This document shows positions 17,067-26,186 of a DNA stretch of 64,000 bases, piece by piece. The translations under genes and the position numbers were made by a program. Below the pieces are notes generated by a model. That model had not been told where the DNA came from and did not search any database. It saw only the letters and a program-made list of their open reading frames with translations. Every line of letters starts with the position of its first letter. The stretch's first letter is position 1. Source of the DNA: Roseivirga seohaensis (lineage in GTDB: Bacteria; Bacteroidota; Bacteroidia; Cytophagales; Cyclobacteriaceae); NCBI RefSeq assembly GCF_001592945.1, contig NZ_LRPB01000048.1:372001-436000 (forward strand), written 5' to 3'.

Positions 17067-19262
17067 ATGAATTACGAACTGACTGGGATTGCAAAAACTA
17101 CTGCGAACTATATTAACACCACCAATCAACATGTTTTTTTAACTGGTAAAGCTGGAACTGGAAAAACCACTTTCTTAAAATACATTGTTCAAAACACCCA
17201 TAAAAAGGTGGTAGTGGCTGCACCAACCGGAATTGCCGCCATTAATGCAAATGGAGTGACACTCCATTCTCTTTTGCACTTGCCATTCGGTGCTTTTATT
17301 CCCGAACGAATAACACCCCCAAATACTGGTAGTCAGGTAACCACCTTACTCAACCTGTTTTCGAATGTAAGGTTTAATGCCTCAAAAAGGTCAATGATTC
17401 GTGAGGTAGAACTTTTGATTATAGATGAAGTCAGCATGCTGCGTTCCGATTTACTGGATTGCATCGATCACATGTTGCGCTACCTCAGAAAAAACAGAAA
17501 TGAGCCTTTTGGTGGTCTTCAAATATTGTTCATTGGCGATTTACTTCAGCTTCCGCCCGTGGTGAAAGATTCAGAGTGGAATGTGCTTTCAGAGTATTAT
17601 AAAAGTAGTTATTTCTTCGATGCACATGCCCTTCGCGAAGCCCCTCCTATTCATGTAGAATTAGATAAGATTTACAGGCAAACCGATGAAAACTTTATTC
17701 AAATTTTAAATCGTTTTAGAGACAACGAACAAAATACTGAGGATTTAGCTTACCTCAATTCGTTTTATAAACCTGAAGTAAAAGAAAAGTCTGAAAGTGG
17801 ATATATCTACCTTACCACACACAACAGGAAAGCCGATGAAATTAACGCCAATAGGTTGGCAAACTTACAGTCGAATTTACATGAGTACAAAGCCGACATT
17901 AGTGGCGATTTTCCTGACAATGCGTACCCTACCAACCCCAAGCTTTCACTAAAACTGGGGGCTCAGGTTATGTTTATTAAGAATGATGCTTCAGGACAAG
18001 GCCAATTTTTCAATGGGAAAATAGGAACAGTTTCACAATTGCGTTCTTCTGAAATTTGGGTAAAGTTCGAGGACGGAAATGAGGTAGAAGTAGGCAAACA
18101 CACTTGGGAAAATAAACGATACAAACTCAACGAAGCTTCAAACGAAATAGAAGAAAAGATACTTGGCAAATTCGAGCAATACCCATTAAAACTGGCTTGG
18201 GCGGTTACTATTCACAAAAGTCAAGGCCTTACGTTCGAAAAAGCAATTCTGGATCTTACGGATGCTTTCACTCATGGGCAAGTATACGTAGCACTTTCAA
18301 GATTGACTTCTTTAAATGGATTAATTCTCGCTTCTAGGTTGCCTGAAGATAGTTTTGAAAGAAGTCAAAGCATGAACGCCTTTATGGCTACAAAAAGTAG
18401 TGAAGACCAACTGGCCAGCGAACTACCTAACTACCAAAAGCGATATTACGCTAAATTAGCAGATACAACCTTTGACTTTGCCGGTATTCTGTATGCCCTA
18501 AGCCAACACATTCAAAGCTTTGACAAGGACGAAAGTAAATCGGCCAAACAAGAATTTCTGGGTTGGAATAGAAGGTTTTTAGAAAGCACCCTCCCGTTGC
18601 AAAAAGTGGGCGCTACATTTATTGGCGAAGTTCAGCGAATATTGACCATGGAGGTTTACCTGCCTCATTTGGCTGAGCGAGCAGAAAAAGCAAAAGGGTA
18701 CTTTAATAAGGAACTAGAAAAACTCACCGACCTTTTAGACGAACACCAAACTGATATTAAAGCAAAGGTTAGAATTACAGAATACAAAAAAGAGCTTAAG
18801 GCTTTAGAGCAACTGTATTTTAACAAAAAGGCTGAAATTCAGCGTTTTCATTTATTGGTAGGTAATGCGTTGAAAGGTAAAACCCTTACAAAGGAAGAAA
18901 TGCTCAGTTCTAACTTGTATAAAGAACGAAAAGTAGAAGCCGTTTCTAAAAGCAAAAAGTCGAAAACACCTACTGCCGAAATCAGCTTTGAGTTATACCA
19001 GCAGGGGAAAACCGTTGAGGAAATTGCTGAAGCCAGAGGTTTAGTTCCGAGTACAATCGAAGGCCATTTAACGCAATATATTTCGAGTGGAGAAGTGGAC
19101 ATCAAACGGTTGATAAGTGAAACAAAACTTAACAACATTCTTTCGCTTATAACTCCTGAAACCACTGGCACACAAGAAATAAAAAGTAAACTTGGAGATG
19201 ATTATAGTTATGGGGAAATAAGAATGGCCTTAGCTTTTCATAATGCTTCCCATTCTAAATAA
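17067..19262 (+). CDS. Pif1/RecD-like superfamily 1 helicase with C-terminal HTH
   Basis: 731 residues. Walker A is GKAGTGKTT at 27-35 and Walker B is LLIIDEVSML near 116-125; GDLLQLPPV and a C-terminal UvrD_C_2 segment (AWAVTIHKSQGLTFEKAILDL) follow, as in Pif1/RecD 5'-3' DNA helicases. Residues about 460-600 are a helical extension. Residues about 640-690 (ISFELYQQGKTVEEIAEARG) form an HTH_40-type helix-turn-helix. This architecture is widespread in Bacteroidota as a stand-alone helicase; its exact repair role is not known. Confidence 0.88.
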   Translation: MNYELTGIAKTTANYINTTNQHVFLTGKAGTGKTTFLKYIVQNTHKKVVVAAPTGIAAINANGVTLHSLLHLPFGAFIPERITPPNTGSQVTTLLNLFSNVRFNASKRSMIREVELLIIDEVSMLRSDLLDCIDHMLRYLRKNRNEPFGGLQILFIGDLLQLPPVVKDSEWNVLSEYYKSSYFFDAHALREAPPIHVELDKIYRQTDENFIQILNRFRDNEQNTEDLAYLNSFYKPEVKEKSESGYIYLTTHNRKADEINANRLANLQSNLHEYKADISGDFPDNAYPTNPKLSLKLGAQVMFIKNDASGQGQFFNGKIGTVSQLRSSEIWVKFEDGNEVEVGKHTWENKRYKLNEASNEIEEKILGKFEQYPLKLAWAVTIHKSQGLTFEKAILDLTDAFTHGQVYVALSRLTSLNGLILASRLPEDSFERSQSMNAFMATKSSEDQLASELPNYQKRYYAKLADTTFDFAGILYALSQHIQSFDKDESKSAKQEFLGWNRRFLESTLPLQKVGATFIGEVQRILTMEVYLPHLAERAEKAKGYFNKELEKLTDLLDEHQTDIKAKVRITEYKKELKALEQLYFNKKAEIQRFHLLVGNALKGKTLTKEEMLSSNLYKERKVEAVSKSKKSKTPTAEISFELYQQGKTVEEIAEARGLVPSTIEGHLTQYISSGEVDIKRLISETKLNNILSLITPETTGTQEIKSKLGDDYSYGEIRMALAFHNASHSK

Positions 19263-19313
19263 ACGGTACTTTCTCCAAGTCAAATCACAAACTTAAGTCT
19301 GGCGTTTGTAAGC

Positions 19314-20174
19314 TTATATCGAGGTTAAAGCTTTGTGTTGACTTTCTAGCTTCTGCATCAACTTTTCAAGGTTTAAATACTTTGAGGATTTCAAATAACC
19401 ATCATCTTTATAGTAGGCAAAAATCACCGTTCGATCTTTAATAACATCAATCACCTTTTTTGAAATTTCCACAGGCAGTGCAGGACAGCCTTGACTACGA
19501 CCAAGCCTTCCATACTTCTTTATCCAATCATCACTTACATATTTAGCATTATGCATTACTACAGCCCGTTTTCTCATTTGGTCATTATAACCTTTATCCA
19601 GTCCATCTAAACGCATAGAGTATCCTTTGCTGCCAACATAAGTTTCTGCAGTTAGGTAAAAGCCTAAGCTACTCGCATTGCTACCTGATTTGTTTGAGAA
19701 AACACTAGATTTATTACCACCTGTTGTCCGCCCATGGCTTACAAGTGTATTAAACAGCACCTTCTTTTTAGCCAAGTCAATGGTGTAAAATCGTTTCTCA
19801 GTACTGGTTTGAGTGAAGTCTATTATTGATATTAAATCCTTGGTATTCAAAAGTCCGTCTTGTTTCAAACTATAGAAACCGATCATGGCATATCGGAATG
19901 GCTCATAATCTAAATTCATCTCCTTCAAACCAACTGCCTGATAAAGAGAGTAGAGAGAATCTTCAAAATTTATTCGATTTAGGTTTCTTTCAAAGGTTTG
20001 GTGATAGGCAGGTATTTGAGCACCTCGGCTATCGCCTTCATCGAAATTTACATTGGTAATTTGGGGCTGTGTTTGTTCTTTAAGCTTTGGGTTACTTTTT
20101 TCAACTTCTTTATCAGTGTTTTTGCACGAGCAAACAGAAAGCAGTATTGCTACTGCTAATAGATTATATCTCAT
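19314..20174 (-). CDS. Murein L,D-transpeptidase catalytic-domain lipoprotein (YkuD_2 type)
   Basis: 286 residues. A lipoprotein signal is seen at the N-terminus (LLSVCSCKN, lipid on Cys15 or Cys17). The catalytic part has GRTTGG (148-153), His208 in VVMHNAKYVS and the nucleophile Cys230 in GRSQGCPALP, the pattern of the L,D-transpeptidase-related YkuD_2 family. It probably modifies peptidoglycan cross-links from the periplasmic side. A second, unrelated type of L,D-transpeptidase is 1 kb away, with a PepSY-like gene between them. Confidence 0.88.
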   Translation of the reverse strand: MRYNLLAVAILLSVCSCKNTDKEVEKSNPKLKEQTQPQITNVNFDEGDSRGAQIPAYHQTFERNLNRINFEDSLYSLYQAVGLKEMNLDYEPFRYAMIGFYSLKQDGLLNTKDLISIIDFTQTSTEKRFYTIDLAKKKVLFNTLVSHGRTTGGNKSSVFSNKSGSNASSLGFYLTAETYVGSKGYSMRLDGLDKGYNDQMRKRAVVMHNAKYVSDDWIKKYGRLGRSQGCPALPVEISKKVIDVIKDRTVIFAYYKDDGYLKSSKYLNLEKLMQKLESQHKALTSI

Positions 20175-20382
20175 AAATTTTTAAGGGGTAGTAATTGGGA
20201 ATTTTTCAATACAGATTCAAATTGCTTCTTAGCTACTAATTTAGGATCTCGACACCTGAACGGAAAACTTATTAATCTTATTGCCCTTTAAAAATGTTCT
20301 TTGTGAATCTACGTTAAATCAAAAATACGTACCCCTTTATTCAAAAAACCTACTGGGTAGGTTGTAGTCAAACTTTTTATCG

Positions 20383-20417
20383 AAAAAAGAAACCCCTCAA
20401 ACATTAAGCTTGAAGGG
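20383..20417 (-). terminator. Minus-strand terminator after the PepSY-like gene
   Basis: On the minus strand CCCTTCAA pairs with TTGAGGGG (complement of 20393-20417), followed by TTTCTTTTTT. It lies 26 bp beyond the stop of the 20443 gene, whose transcription it should end. Confidence 0.75.
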
Positions 20418-20442
20418 CTGAATTAAAAGACCTAACTGTTTT

Positions 20443-20922
20443 TTATTCCATTATTTTCTGTCCTGATAAGCTGTATTCCACATCCATATTTTTGCCTTTT
20501 CGCTTAAACTCTACATCATAGAATTTACCTTTTGTTTTGTGATCAACCCATTCAATTTCTGTAATATCATCTTTGTCGTATTCTTCTTCGATCTTATTCT
20601 GAACAACTGAAGGTAAGTCGGACCACTTAACACTCTTTTCGGTCTCAATCCAATTTCCATTCAAATCGTAATCAGCCCTGTACTTCTCACCTTTCAGTTT
20701 AAAGTTCACCTCTAAGTTACCTTTGTCATCCTCCTCCCAATCGGTGTCTTTACCGTTAGGGTATTGTCTTTGAAAGGTCTCAACCGCCTCATCAAATTTG
20801 CCCTTATTACCGTTGCTAGGGGCGCAAGCCGTTAAGTAGAAAAAGTAAAGCAATATCATTAATTCCGGACGGTAAATTCTTTCAAAAAACTTATAGATAG
20901 AATGTGATTTTATATGTTCCAT
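20443..20922 (-). CDS. PepSY-like (beta-lactamase-inhibitor-fold) lipoprotein
   Basis: 159 residues. The N-terminal hydrophobic stretch LMILLYFFYLTACAPS ends in a plausible lipobox (Cys33), but it follows an unusually long basic lead of 20 residues; Met22 could be an alternative start. The rest has two tandem PepSY-like units, seen as repeats of a tryptophan/acidic strand pattern (TDWEEDDKGNLEVNFKLKG and ITEIEWVDHKTKGKFYDVEF). Members occur as periplasmic proteins in Bacteroidota with no settled role. It has its own terminator. Confidence 0.75.
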   Translation of the reverse strand: MEHIKSHSIYKFFERIYRPELMILLYFFYLTACAPSNGNKGKFDEAVETFQRQYPNGKDTDWEEDDKGNLEVNFKLKGEKYRADYDLNGNWIETEKSVKWSDLPSVVQNKIEEEYDKDDITEIEWVDHKTKGKFYDVEFKRKGKNMDVEYSLSGQKIME

Positions 20923-20974
20923 GGTTATGTGATCTTTGATTCAAAACCTATAATTGCAAATGATTGACCAAAAG

Positions 20975-20995
20975 AAAAAAGCCTCTCTGAGGCCT
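20975..20995 (-). terminator. Minus-strand terminator downstream of the YcbB-like L,D-transpeptidase
   Basis: GCCTC (20981-20985) pairs with GAGGC (20989-20993) around the loop TCT. The complement of AAAAAA at 20975-20980 gives the T-tract. It lies about 115 bp after the 21109 gene stop on the same strand. Confidence 0.7.
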
Positions 20996-21108
20996 TTATT
21001 AATGATTTATGAATTTCACTTAGCTCAATATGTTGAAAAAATTACTCAATAAACTCCCCCTATTTACGCCAAATTTTACTCACAAATTTAGTTTTCAGAA
21101 TCATCTCT

Positions 21109-22857
21109 TTATTGAATAGCATACAAGTGTTTCAATTTATCGGCCTGAGACTTGTCATGACCATAAATATCTTTTCTAAAGTTCATCAATCCGTTTTCAT
21201 CAACGAAAGCGGTTAAATAAGTAATCTGAACATGATAGTCCTTTTCTAAGTACACCTTTTTAGGCGTATTACTGAACATAGCTTTGTTGATTTCTTCTGA
21301 AGTCCATTCGGTTTGATCACGCAACAAGTATTCAGCTAATAACTCTGGTTTTTCTACTCGAATACACCCATGACTAAATGCTCTATCGTAGCGGTTAAAA
21401 AGATGACCGCTAGGAGTATCGTGCAAATAAATACTTAAGTCATTGGGCATTATAAACTTGACCCGCCCTAAACTATTCGACCCACCTGGCTGCTGAACAA
21501 CATTAAATGGAAAATTACTTGATGAATACTCAGACCAATCTACTTTTGAAGGGTCGATCTCTGTTTCTGTGCTCCAACCTCTATAAAATTTGTAATTCAG
21601 CCTTGTGTAATACGCAGGGTCTTCTTGAAGTTTAGGCAGCATTTCTTTAGACTTAATACTGAAAGGCACCGTCCAAGTTGGGCTAAACACCAAGTACTTT
21701 AAAGTATCGGAAAAAATAGGTGTAGAAGTAAATTCCGCTCCAACAATCACCTTCATTTCAAGCGATTTTTCATTGTCTCGGTATACTTTCAAACTGTAAT
21801 CAGGAATATTCACTTCGGCATAATTTGCTCCATATTCACTTGGCAACCATCTCATTCGCTCAAGGTTTAGTTCAATCTGACTCACCTTATCAGCAACAGG
21901 AATGTTTAAAGCTGCTATAGTTTCCTTCCCTAAGCGACCATCTGGAGCTAAACCGTGTCGCTGCTGAAACTGCTTTACCGATGCCTGCAAAATTTCATCG
22001 TAATATTTTGCATCTAAGTCGAAGTCGCTAAGATCATAACTCATTTCAAATGAATCTGTCGGCTTAGGAGTATTAAAAAATGGATCTGTAACAGATAACC
22101 TCTCTCTAATTTGCGGAATTGCTTCATGCATTTCGCCTGGCTCAATTACTTTGGTGTCACCTATATTAATGGTTGACCAACCACCGCTGGCTTCAATCTC
22201 ACGGTATTTATTTAAATGTTCTAGAAGTTCAGCATACTTATGGTGTGTAGGAAAAGTATTTTCTAATTGAGCCTTGAGTTGTTCAGGAGTTTTTATTTTA
22301 ACCAAATCCCTCAAAAATCCTTTGTTCTTTTTGTCCTTATGCCAATAACCACTCATGAGCTTTTCAGGCAAACGTCCGTTTTGTATATGGAAATTGTAAA
22401 GTAGATAATTGGCCGTCATTTCAATTTCCATTTCTATAACATGCTCTTTGCTAATACCTCTTTGAAAAAGGGAATCCACATTTTTAAGCTCGTCTACTCC
22501 ATAATAATGAGGACTCAAACCGTGCGTATCACCAGAATTAATTTGCCTTAAGGCCTCGTAGAATATAGGCTTAGGGCTATCAGAGTAAAACCAAATGGAT
22601 TGATTATTCCGCTGGGAGTATAAATTCCTGAGCTCATCTTTTATCTCCTCATAATAGTCGGAACCTTTTATTTTATGAAAAACAGTGTTTTCAAGCTCTA
22701 GTTCTGAAGGAGCTACTTTAAATGATCTATATTCAAATTCATCTTCAAGTTCATTCTCGATTTCGGTATTTTTTGAACCCACTATTAAAGATGAAACACT
22801 GAGAAGCACCGTGGCACCCATCAAAATTGCCAATAAACTAAGTATTCTATATTTCAT
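21109..22857 (-). CDS. L,D-transpeptidase, YcbB/LdtD-like
   Basis: 582 residues from the ATG at 22857; an upstream in-frame ATG at 22902 adds 15 residues before the membrane helix and is less likely. An N-terminal anchor helix (about 5-27) is followed by a helical scaffold domain, a peptidoglycan-binding domain at about 290-330 (VKQFQQRHGLAPDGRLGKE) and a YkuD catalytic domain with FSHGCIRVEKPELLA, where Cys498 is the nucleophile. The order matches E. coli YcbB, which makes 3-3 cross-links in peptidoglycan. Monocistronic with its own terminator. Confidence 0.9.
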   Translation of the reverse strand: MKYRILSLLAILMGATVLLSVSSLIVGSKNTEIENELEDEFEYRSFKVAPSELELENTVFHKIKGSDYYEEIKDELRNLYSQRNNQSIWFYSDSPKPIFYEALRQINSGDTHGLSPHYYGVDELKNVDSLFQRGISKEHVIEMEIEMTANYLLYNFHIQNGRLPEKLMSGYWHKDKKNKGFLRDLVKIKTPEQLKAQLENTFPTHHKYAELLEHLNKYREIEASGGWSTINIGDTKVIEPGEMHEAIPQIRERLSVTDPFFNTPKPTDSFEMSYDLSDFDLDAKYYDEILQASVKQFQQRHGLAPDGRLGKETIAALNIPVADKVSQIELNLERMRWLPSEYGANYAEVNIPDYSLKVYRDNEKSLEMKVIVGAEFTSTPIFSDTLKYLVFSPTWTVPFSIKSKEMLPKLQEDPAYYTRLNYKFYRGWSTETEIDPSKVDWSEYSSSNFPFNVVQQPGGSNSLGRVKFIMPNDLSIYLHDTPSGHLFNRYDRAFSHGCIRVEKPELLAEYLLRDQTEWTSEEINKAMFSNTPKKVYLEKDYHVQITYLTAFVDENGLMNFRKDIYGHDKSQADKLKHLYAIQ

Positions 22858-23345
22858 AACTAGTGATTTTAAGGTTAGTAGTTGTTCACCACGGCACATC
22901 ATAGAGAAATACTATACCAACTAAGAAATTGGCGCTGAAGGGCAGTTTTAAAGAAAAGTTTCAATCAAAAAGGACAAAGCCTTACACGTTTTGAGGAGTT
23001 TTTTACCCAAATAAATTTGGAGGGAGTTTGATAATCGAGAAACAAAGCAGAAGATATCTATGCTTTTAAACGAGACGAAATAAGAAGGAAAACAGACTAT
23101 TTATAATGTGAACAATTTGGTGAAGTACCTGCTCAAAAAATAAAGGCAATAGCAATTGGAAAGAATGAGATCAATTGTACTCATATTTGCGCAAATACCG
23201 TCTCTATTCATTATCAAATTGAGTATTCTTTTACCCATATGGGAAAGATTGGAACAACTTCTACCTCAAAAAACGGCTTTAATTAAGCTTTTCGCAGGTG
23301 GTACAAGAATTGAATATTAACAGCCAAATCAAATAACACTAAATC
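22858..23345. other. 488-bp gap, possibly holding a decayed gene
   Basis: No intact gene is evident between the divergent L,D-transpeptidase and OmpA-type genes. On the plus strand there are coding-like pieces in different frames: 23038-23103 reads NKAEDIYAFKRDEI and then stops, and 23104-23280 is open without a good start. These may be remnants of a short gene. Promoters for both flanking genes should lie here, but no perfect TAnnTTTG is visible next to them. Confidence 0.4.
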
Positions 23346-24020
23346 ATGAAATCATCATTTAAATTAATAACAGCTATTTTTCTTTCGGGCGCTCTTTTAT
23401 TCGGCTGCCAAGCAAGTAACTCAGTTAAAGGTGGAGCCATTGGCGCAACTGCTGGTGGAGTAATTGGGGGAGTAATTGGAGGTAAAGACAATACCGCTCT
23501 AGGAGCAATTATTGGAGCTACTGTTGGTGGTACCGCTGGTGCTTTAATTGGACGTAGAATGGACAAACAAGCCGAAGAATTAAGGAATGATTTGGAAGGA
23601 GCAAAAGTAGAACGTGTAGGAGAAGGAATTAAAATCACATTCGATTCAGGCTTAATGTTCGCCACCAACCAATCCACTTTAAATGTAAACACTAAGGAAA
23701 ACCTTAAAGATTTAGCCGCTACGCTTCAGAAATACGAAGATACAAACGTGCTTATTGAAGGTCATACTGACAATACTGGTACTGATGAATATAACATGAC
23801 CCTTTCTAAGAAAAGAGCAGCTTCAGTACAAGAGTATTTAGTAAGCCTTGGTTTAGATTACCAAAGGTTGGAAATAGCAGGCTATGGCGAAAGCCAGCCA
23901 ATTGCCGAAAACGACACGAATGCAGGCAGACAAGCCAACCGCAGAGTGGAAGTTGCGATTTACGCTAACGACAAAATGAAAAGAATGGCCAAAAGAGGCG
24001 AACTTGAAGGAGGTGAATAA
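23346..24020 (+). CDS. OmpA-family lipoprotein with glycine-zipper domain (YiaD-like)
   Basis: 224 residues. Lipobox LLFGC places the lipid on Cys21. Residues 28-72 are a glycine-zipper membrane segment with repeated GGVIGG and GATVGG. Residues about 105-212 are an OmpA C-terminal peptidoglycan-binding domain, with GHTDNTGTDEYN, the LSKKRAASVQEYL helix and a closing NRRVE. It should tie the outer membrane to the cell wall. A strong bidirectional terminator follows. Confidence 0.92.
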   Translation: MKSSFKLITAIFLSGALLFGCQASNSVKGGAIGATAGGVIGGVIGGKDNTALGAIIGATVGGTAGALIGRRMDKQAEELRNDLEGAKVERVGEGIKITFDSGLMFATNQSTLNVNTKENLKDLAATLQKYEDTNVLIEGHTDNTGTDEYNMTLSKKRAASVQEYLVSLGLDYQRLEIAGYGESQPIAENDTNAGRQANRRVEVAIYANDKMKRMAKRGELEGGE

Positions 24021-24044
24021 GCCCCTTCTATTCAAAATAAAAAA

Positions 24045-24076
24045 ATGCTTTGTGAGAAATCGCAAAGCATTTTTTT
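24045..24076 (+). terminator. Terminator after the OmpA-family gene
   Basis: ATGCTTTGTG pairs with CGCAAAGCAT (10 bp, one G-U) around the loop AGAAAT, followed by six T. The A-run just upstream makes it potentially active in both directions. Confidence 0.88.
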
Positions 24077-24111
24077 ATGCGCTAGCTTCTCTGTTTTGTT
24101 AACTTGCAACA

Positions 24112-24342
24112 ATGGAAGGCTCTAACCCCCAACTGCTAGTCGACTTGGTGACAATGAAAATGCCTTTCGGCAAATACAAAGGCACCACGCTCTGTGATTT
24201 ACCCACTTACTATTTAGAATGGTTTGCCAAAGAAGGCTTCCCGGATGGCAAACTAGGCATGCTCCTTTCCACCATCTTTGAAATCAAAATCAACGGTTTA
24301 GAAGACTTACTTAAGCCGTTGAAGAATAAGAGAAGGTTTTGA
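24112..24342 (+). CDS. DUF3820 family small protein
   Basis: 76 residues. The core MPFGKYKGTTLCDLPTYYLEWFAKEGFPDGKLG is the DUF3820 signature, a family sometimes annotated as a quorum-sensing-regulated virulence factor on the basis of one Pseudomonas structure. The fold resembles part of an exonuclease-associated accessory domain; no function is established in this phylum. No signal peptide. Confidence 0.8.
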   Translation: MEGSNPQLLVDLVTMKMPFGKYKGTTLCDLPTYYLEWFAKEGFPDGKLGMLLSTIFEIKINGLEDLLKPLKNKRRF

Positions 24343-24404
24343 AGAACCCTCTCCCAACCTTTCCAACCTAAGGCGGGTCTAACCGAGCAGAAAACTATGA
24401 AAAT

Positions 24405-24842
24405 ATGAAAAATTTATTATTTGCTTCTGCCATCCTCCTTTTCTCCTTTTCTTCTTGTTCCGATGAGCTAGACTGCTGCGTTCTTGAAGGTAATCCACAG
24501 AAATGGGAATTGGTTGAAATGACAGGTAGTTTTTCGCCTTCCATTACCACAGGGAACGACATGGATTGGCAAGAATATTATATTTTGAATACCAACACTG
24601 GCAAATTTACCAAATCCAGAACAAGAGAAGGCGTAGAAACCTCTGCCTCTGGCACGTTCGTTTTTAATTCTACAGAAGAAGAACATTCAATCAAACTTAC
24701 CTACCCAAGCGACAACGAGCTTATCGCCAATTGTACAGGCGATTTAACCGAGGTGTTAATTATAGAATCAGAAAACACATTAAAAGGCACTTGGGCCCCA
24801 TGCGATGGGCCAGGTTTGAAATACCAGAGAACGAATAATTAA
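24405..24842 (+). CDS. Lipocalin-like lipoprotein of unknown function
   Basis: 145 residues. Signal peptide with lipobox SFSSC (Cys18). The mature part is beta-rich with four further cysteines and the pattern KWELVEMTGSF ... NTLKGTWAPCDGPG, which resembles small lipocalin-like or META-like lipoproteins of Bacteroidota. I do not recognise a specific family. It stands alone. Confidence 0.65.
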   Translation: MKNLLFASAILLFSFSSCSDELDCCVLEGNPQKWELVEMTGSFSPSITTGNDMDWQEYYILNTNTGKFTKSRTREGVETSASGTFVFNSTEEEHSIKLTYPSDNELIANCTGDLTEVLIIESENTLKGTWAPCDGPGLKYQRTNN

Positions 24843-24958
24843 AAGGAGGATAAACGCTGAAAAACAATTCAGTTATTCAGCGAACTTTTATTCGAACTTG
24901 GCCATTAGGGTATGATATGATTACTCATGCAGAGTATTTCATTCTGTAAGCGCTAATA

Positions 24959-26167
24959 ATGTTAAAACCTAATTTAAAAGCTTCGAGTACTAATCAACCC
25001 AAGCAAGCTTTACTTATTGCTGGTATTTTATTTATTGCCATCAACTTACGCCCAGCACTGGCCAGCGTGGGTCCATTGGTAAGCACCATTAGAGAAAGTA
25101 CTGGACTATCGAATTCAATGCTGGGTTTGCTTACAGCCTTACCCCTTTTGGCATTCGGAGTAGTTTCAATGCTCACCACTCTTTTTACCAAACGGTTTGG
25201 AATGGCTGCTACTTTAGCTGGCGCACTCTTATTAATTACCTTTGGTATTCTGGTTCGTTCAATTGATTTTATACCCGCACTGTACATAGGAACAATTTTA
25301 TCAGGCATTGGCATTGCCTTTGGCAATGTACTTTTACCCAGCTTGGTGAAAAGAAATTTTGAGTCTAATTCTGGTCTCATCACCAGTTTATACTCTGGAG
25401 TTATGGCTATTGGAGCCGCTACTGCTGCTGGCATTAGCGTTCCGCTAGCTCAAAACGAAGTCTATGGTTGGCGAGGCGCAATGGGCGTTTGGGCTCTTCT
25501 TTCTTTCGCAGCATTTTTTATTTGGTTGCCTCAAGTTTGGCGTATTAAAAAAGCGAAAAAACATCGTAATTTCTTAAAGGCCATGAAGCACCTAACGCGC
25601 TCAGCCTTGGCTTGGAAAGTGGCAATTTTTATGGGTTTACAATCCTTCGCTTTTTACGTTATTTTGGCTTGGGTACCCGATATTCTTCAAAGCCGTGGTT
25701 TTGACGCTTCCTATTCAGGATGGATGCTTTCTCTATCTCAAGGTACTGGCGTTTTAGGCTCGTTGCTAATTCCCATTTGGGCGGGAAGAAAAAAAGATCA
25801 ACGAAGTATTATTCTTATTCTCGTGCTTTTAGAAGCCATCAGCCTAATTGGACTCATGTTCCCACAAGCAGGCCTTGTTCCCATTTGGGTTTCGTTAATA
25901 GGTTTTGCTTTAGGGGGAAGTTTTGGTCTGGTATTAATGCTTATAATTTTCCGCTCAGAAGATTCTGAAACAGCGGCAGAGCTTTCGGGAATGGCGCAAT
26001 CAATTGGCTATTTGATAGCCGCCACAGGGCCAATTCTATTTGGTAGCATTTTCGATTTAACTGGAAACTGGTCTTACTCCTTGGTTTTTTTACTAGTTAT
26101 TGCTTTACTAAAGCTTTATATGGGTTTAGGTGCAGGAAAGCCGGGGAAAATATCGCAGGAAAACTAG
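24959..26167 (+). CDS. MFS transporter, CynX/NimT-like
   Basis: 402 residues with about twelve membrane helices. The start region, INLRPALASVGPLVSTI, is the mark of the cyanate/2-nitroimidazole transporter branch (CynX, NimT, YycB) of the major facilitator superfamily. The central loop KKAKKHRNFLKAMKH is basic, as expected for the cytoplasmic linker between the two six-helix halves. Substrate unknown; there is no cyanase or related gene nearby. Convergent with the glycerophosphodiesterase gene. Confidence 0.85.
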   Translation: MLKPNLKASSTNQPKQALLIAGILFIAINLRPALASVGPLVSTIRESTGLSNSMLGLLTALPLLAFGVVSMLTTLFTKRFGMAATLAGALLLITFGILVRSIDFIPALYIGTILSGIGIAFGNVLLPSLVKRNFESNSGLITSLYSGVMAIGAATAAGISVPLAQNEVYGWRGAMGVWALLSFAAFFIWLPQVWRIKKAKKHRNFLKAMKHLTRSALAWKVAIFMGLQSFAFYVILAWVPDILQSRGFDASYSGWMLSLSQGTGVLGSLLIPIWAGRKKDQRSIILILVLLEAISLIGLMFPQAGLVPIWVSLIGFALGGSFGLVLMLIIFRSEDSETAAELSGMAQSIGYLIAATGPILFGSIFDLTGNWSYSLVFLLVIALLKLYMGLGAGKPGKISQEN

Positions 26168-26186
26168 GCAATTATTGCATTGTAGC

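Noticed and set aside
22858-22902. Upstream ATG of the YcbB-like transpeptidase
   Set aside because: It would put 15 extra residues including Cys before the anchor helix; the ATG at 22857 gives a typical start.
24994-25434. 146-residue minus-strand open frame inside the MFS gene
   Set aside because: Lies wholly opposite a well-supported transporter gene, and its translation has the low-complexity look of an antisense frame.
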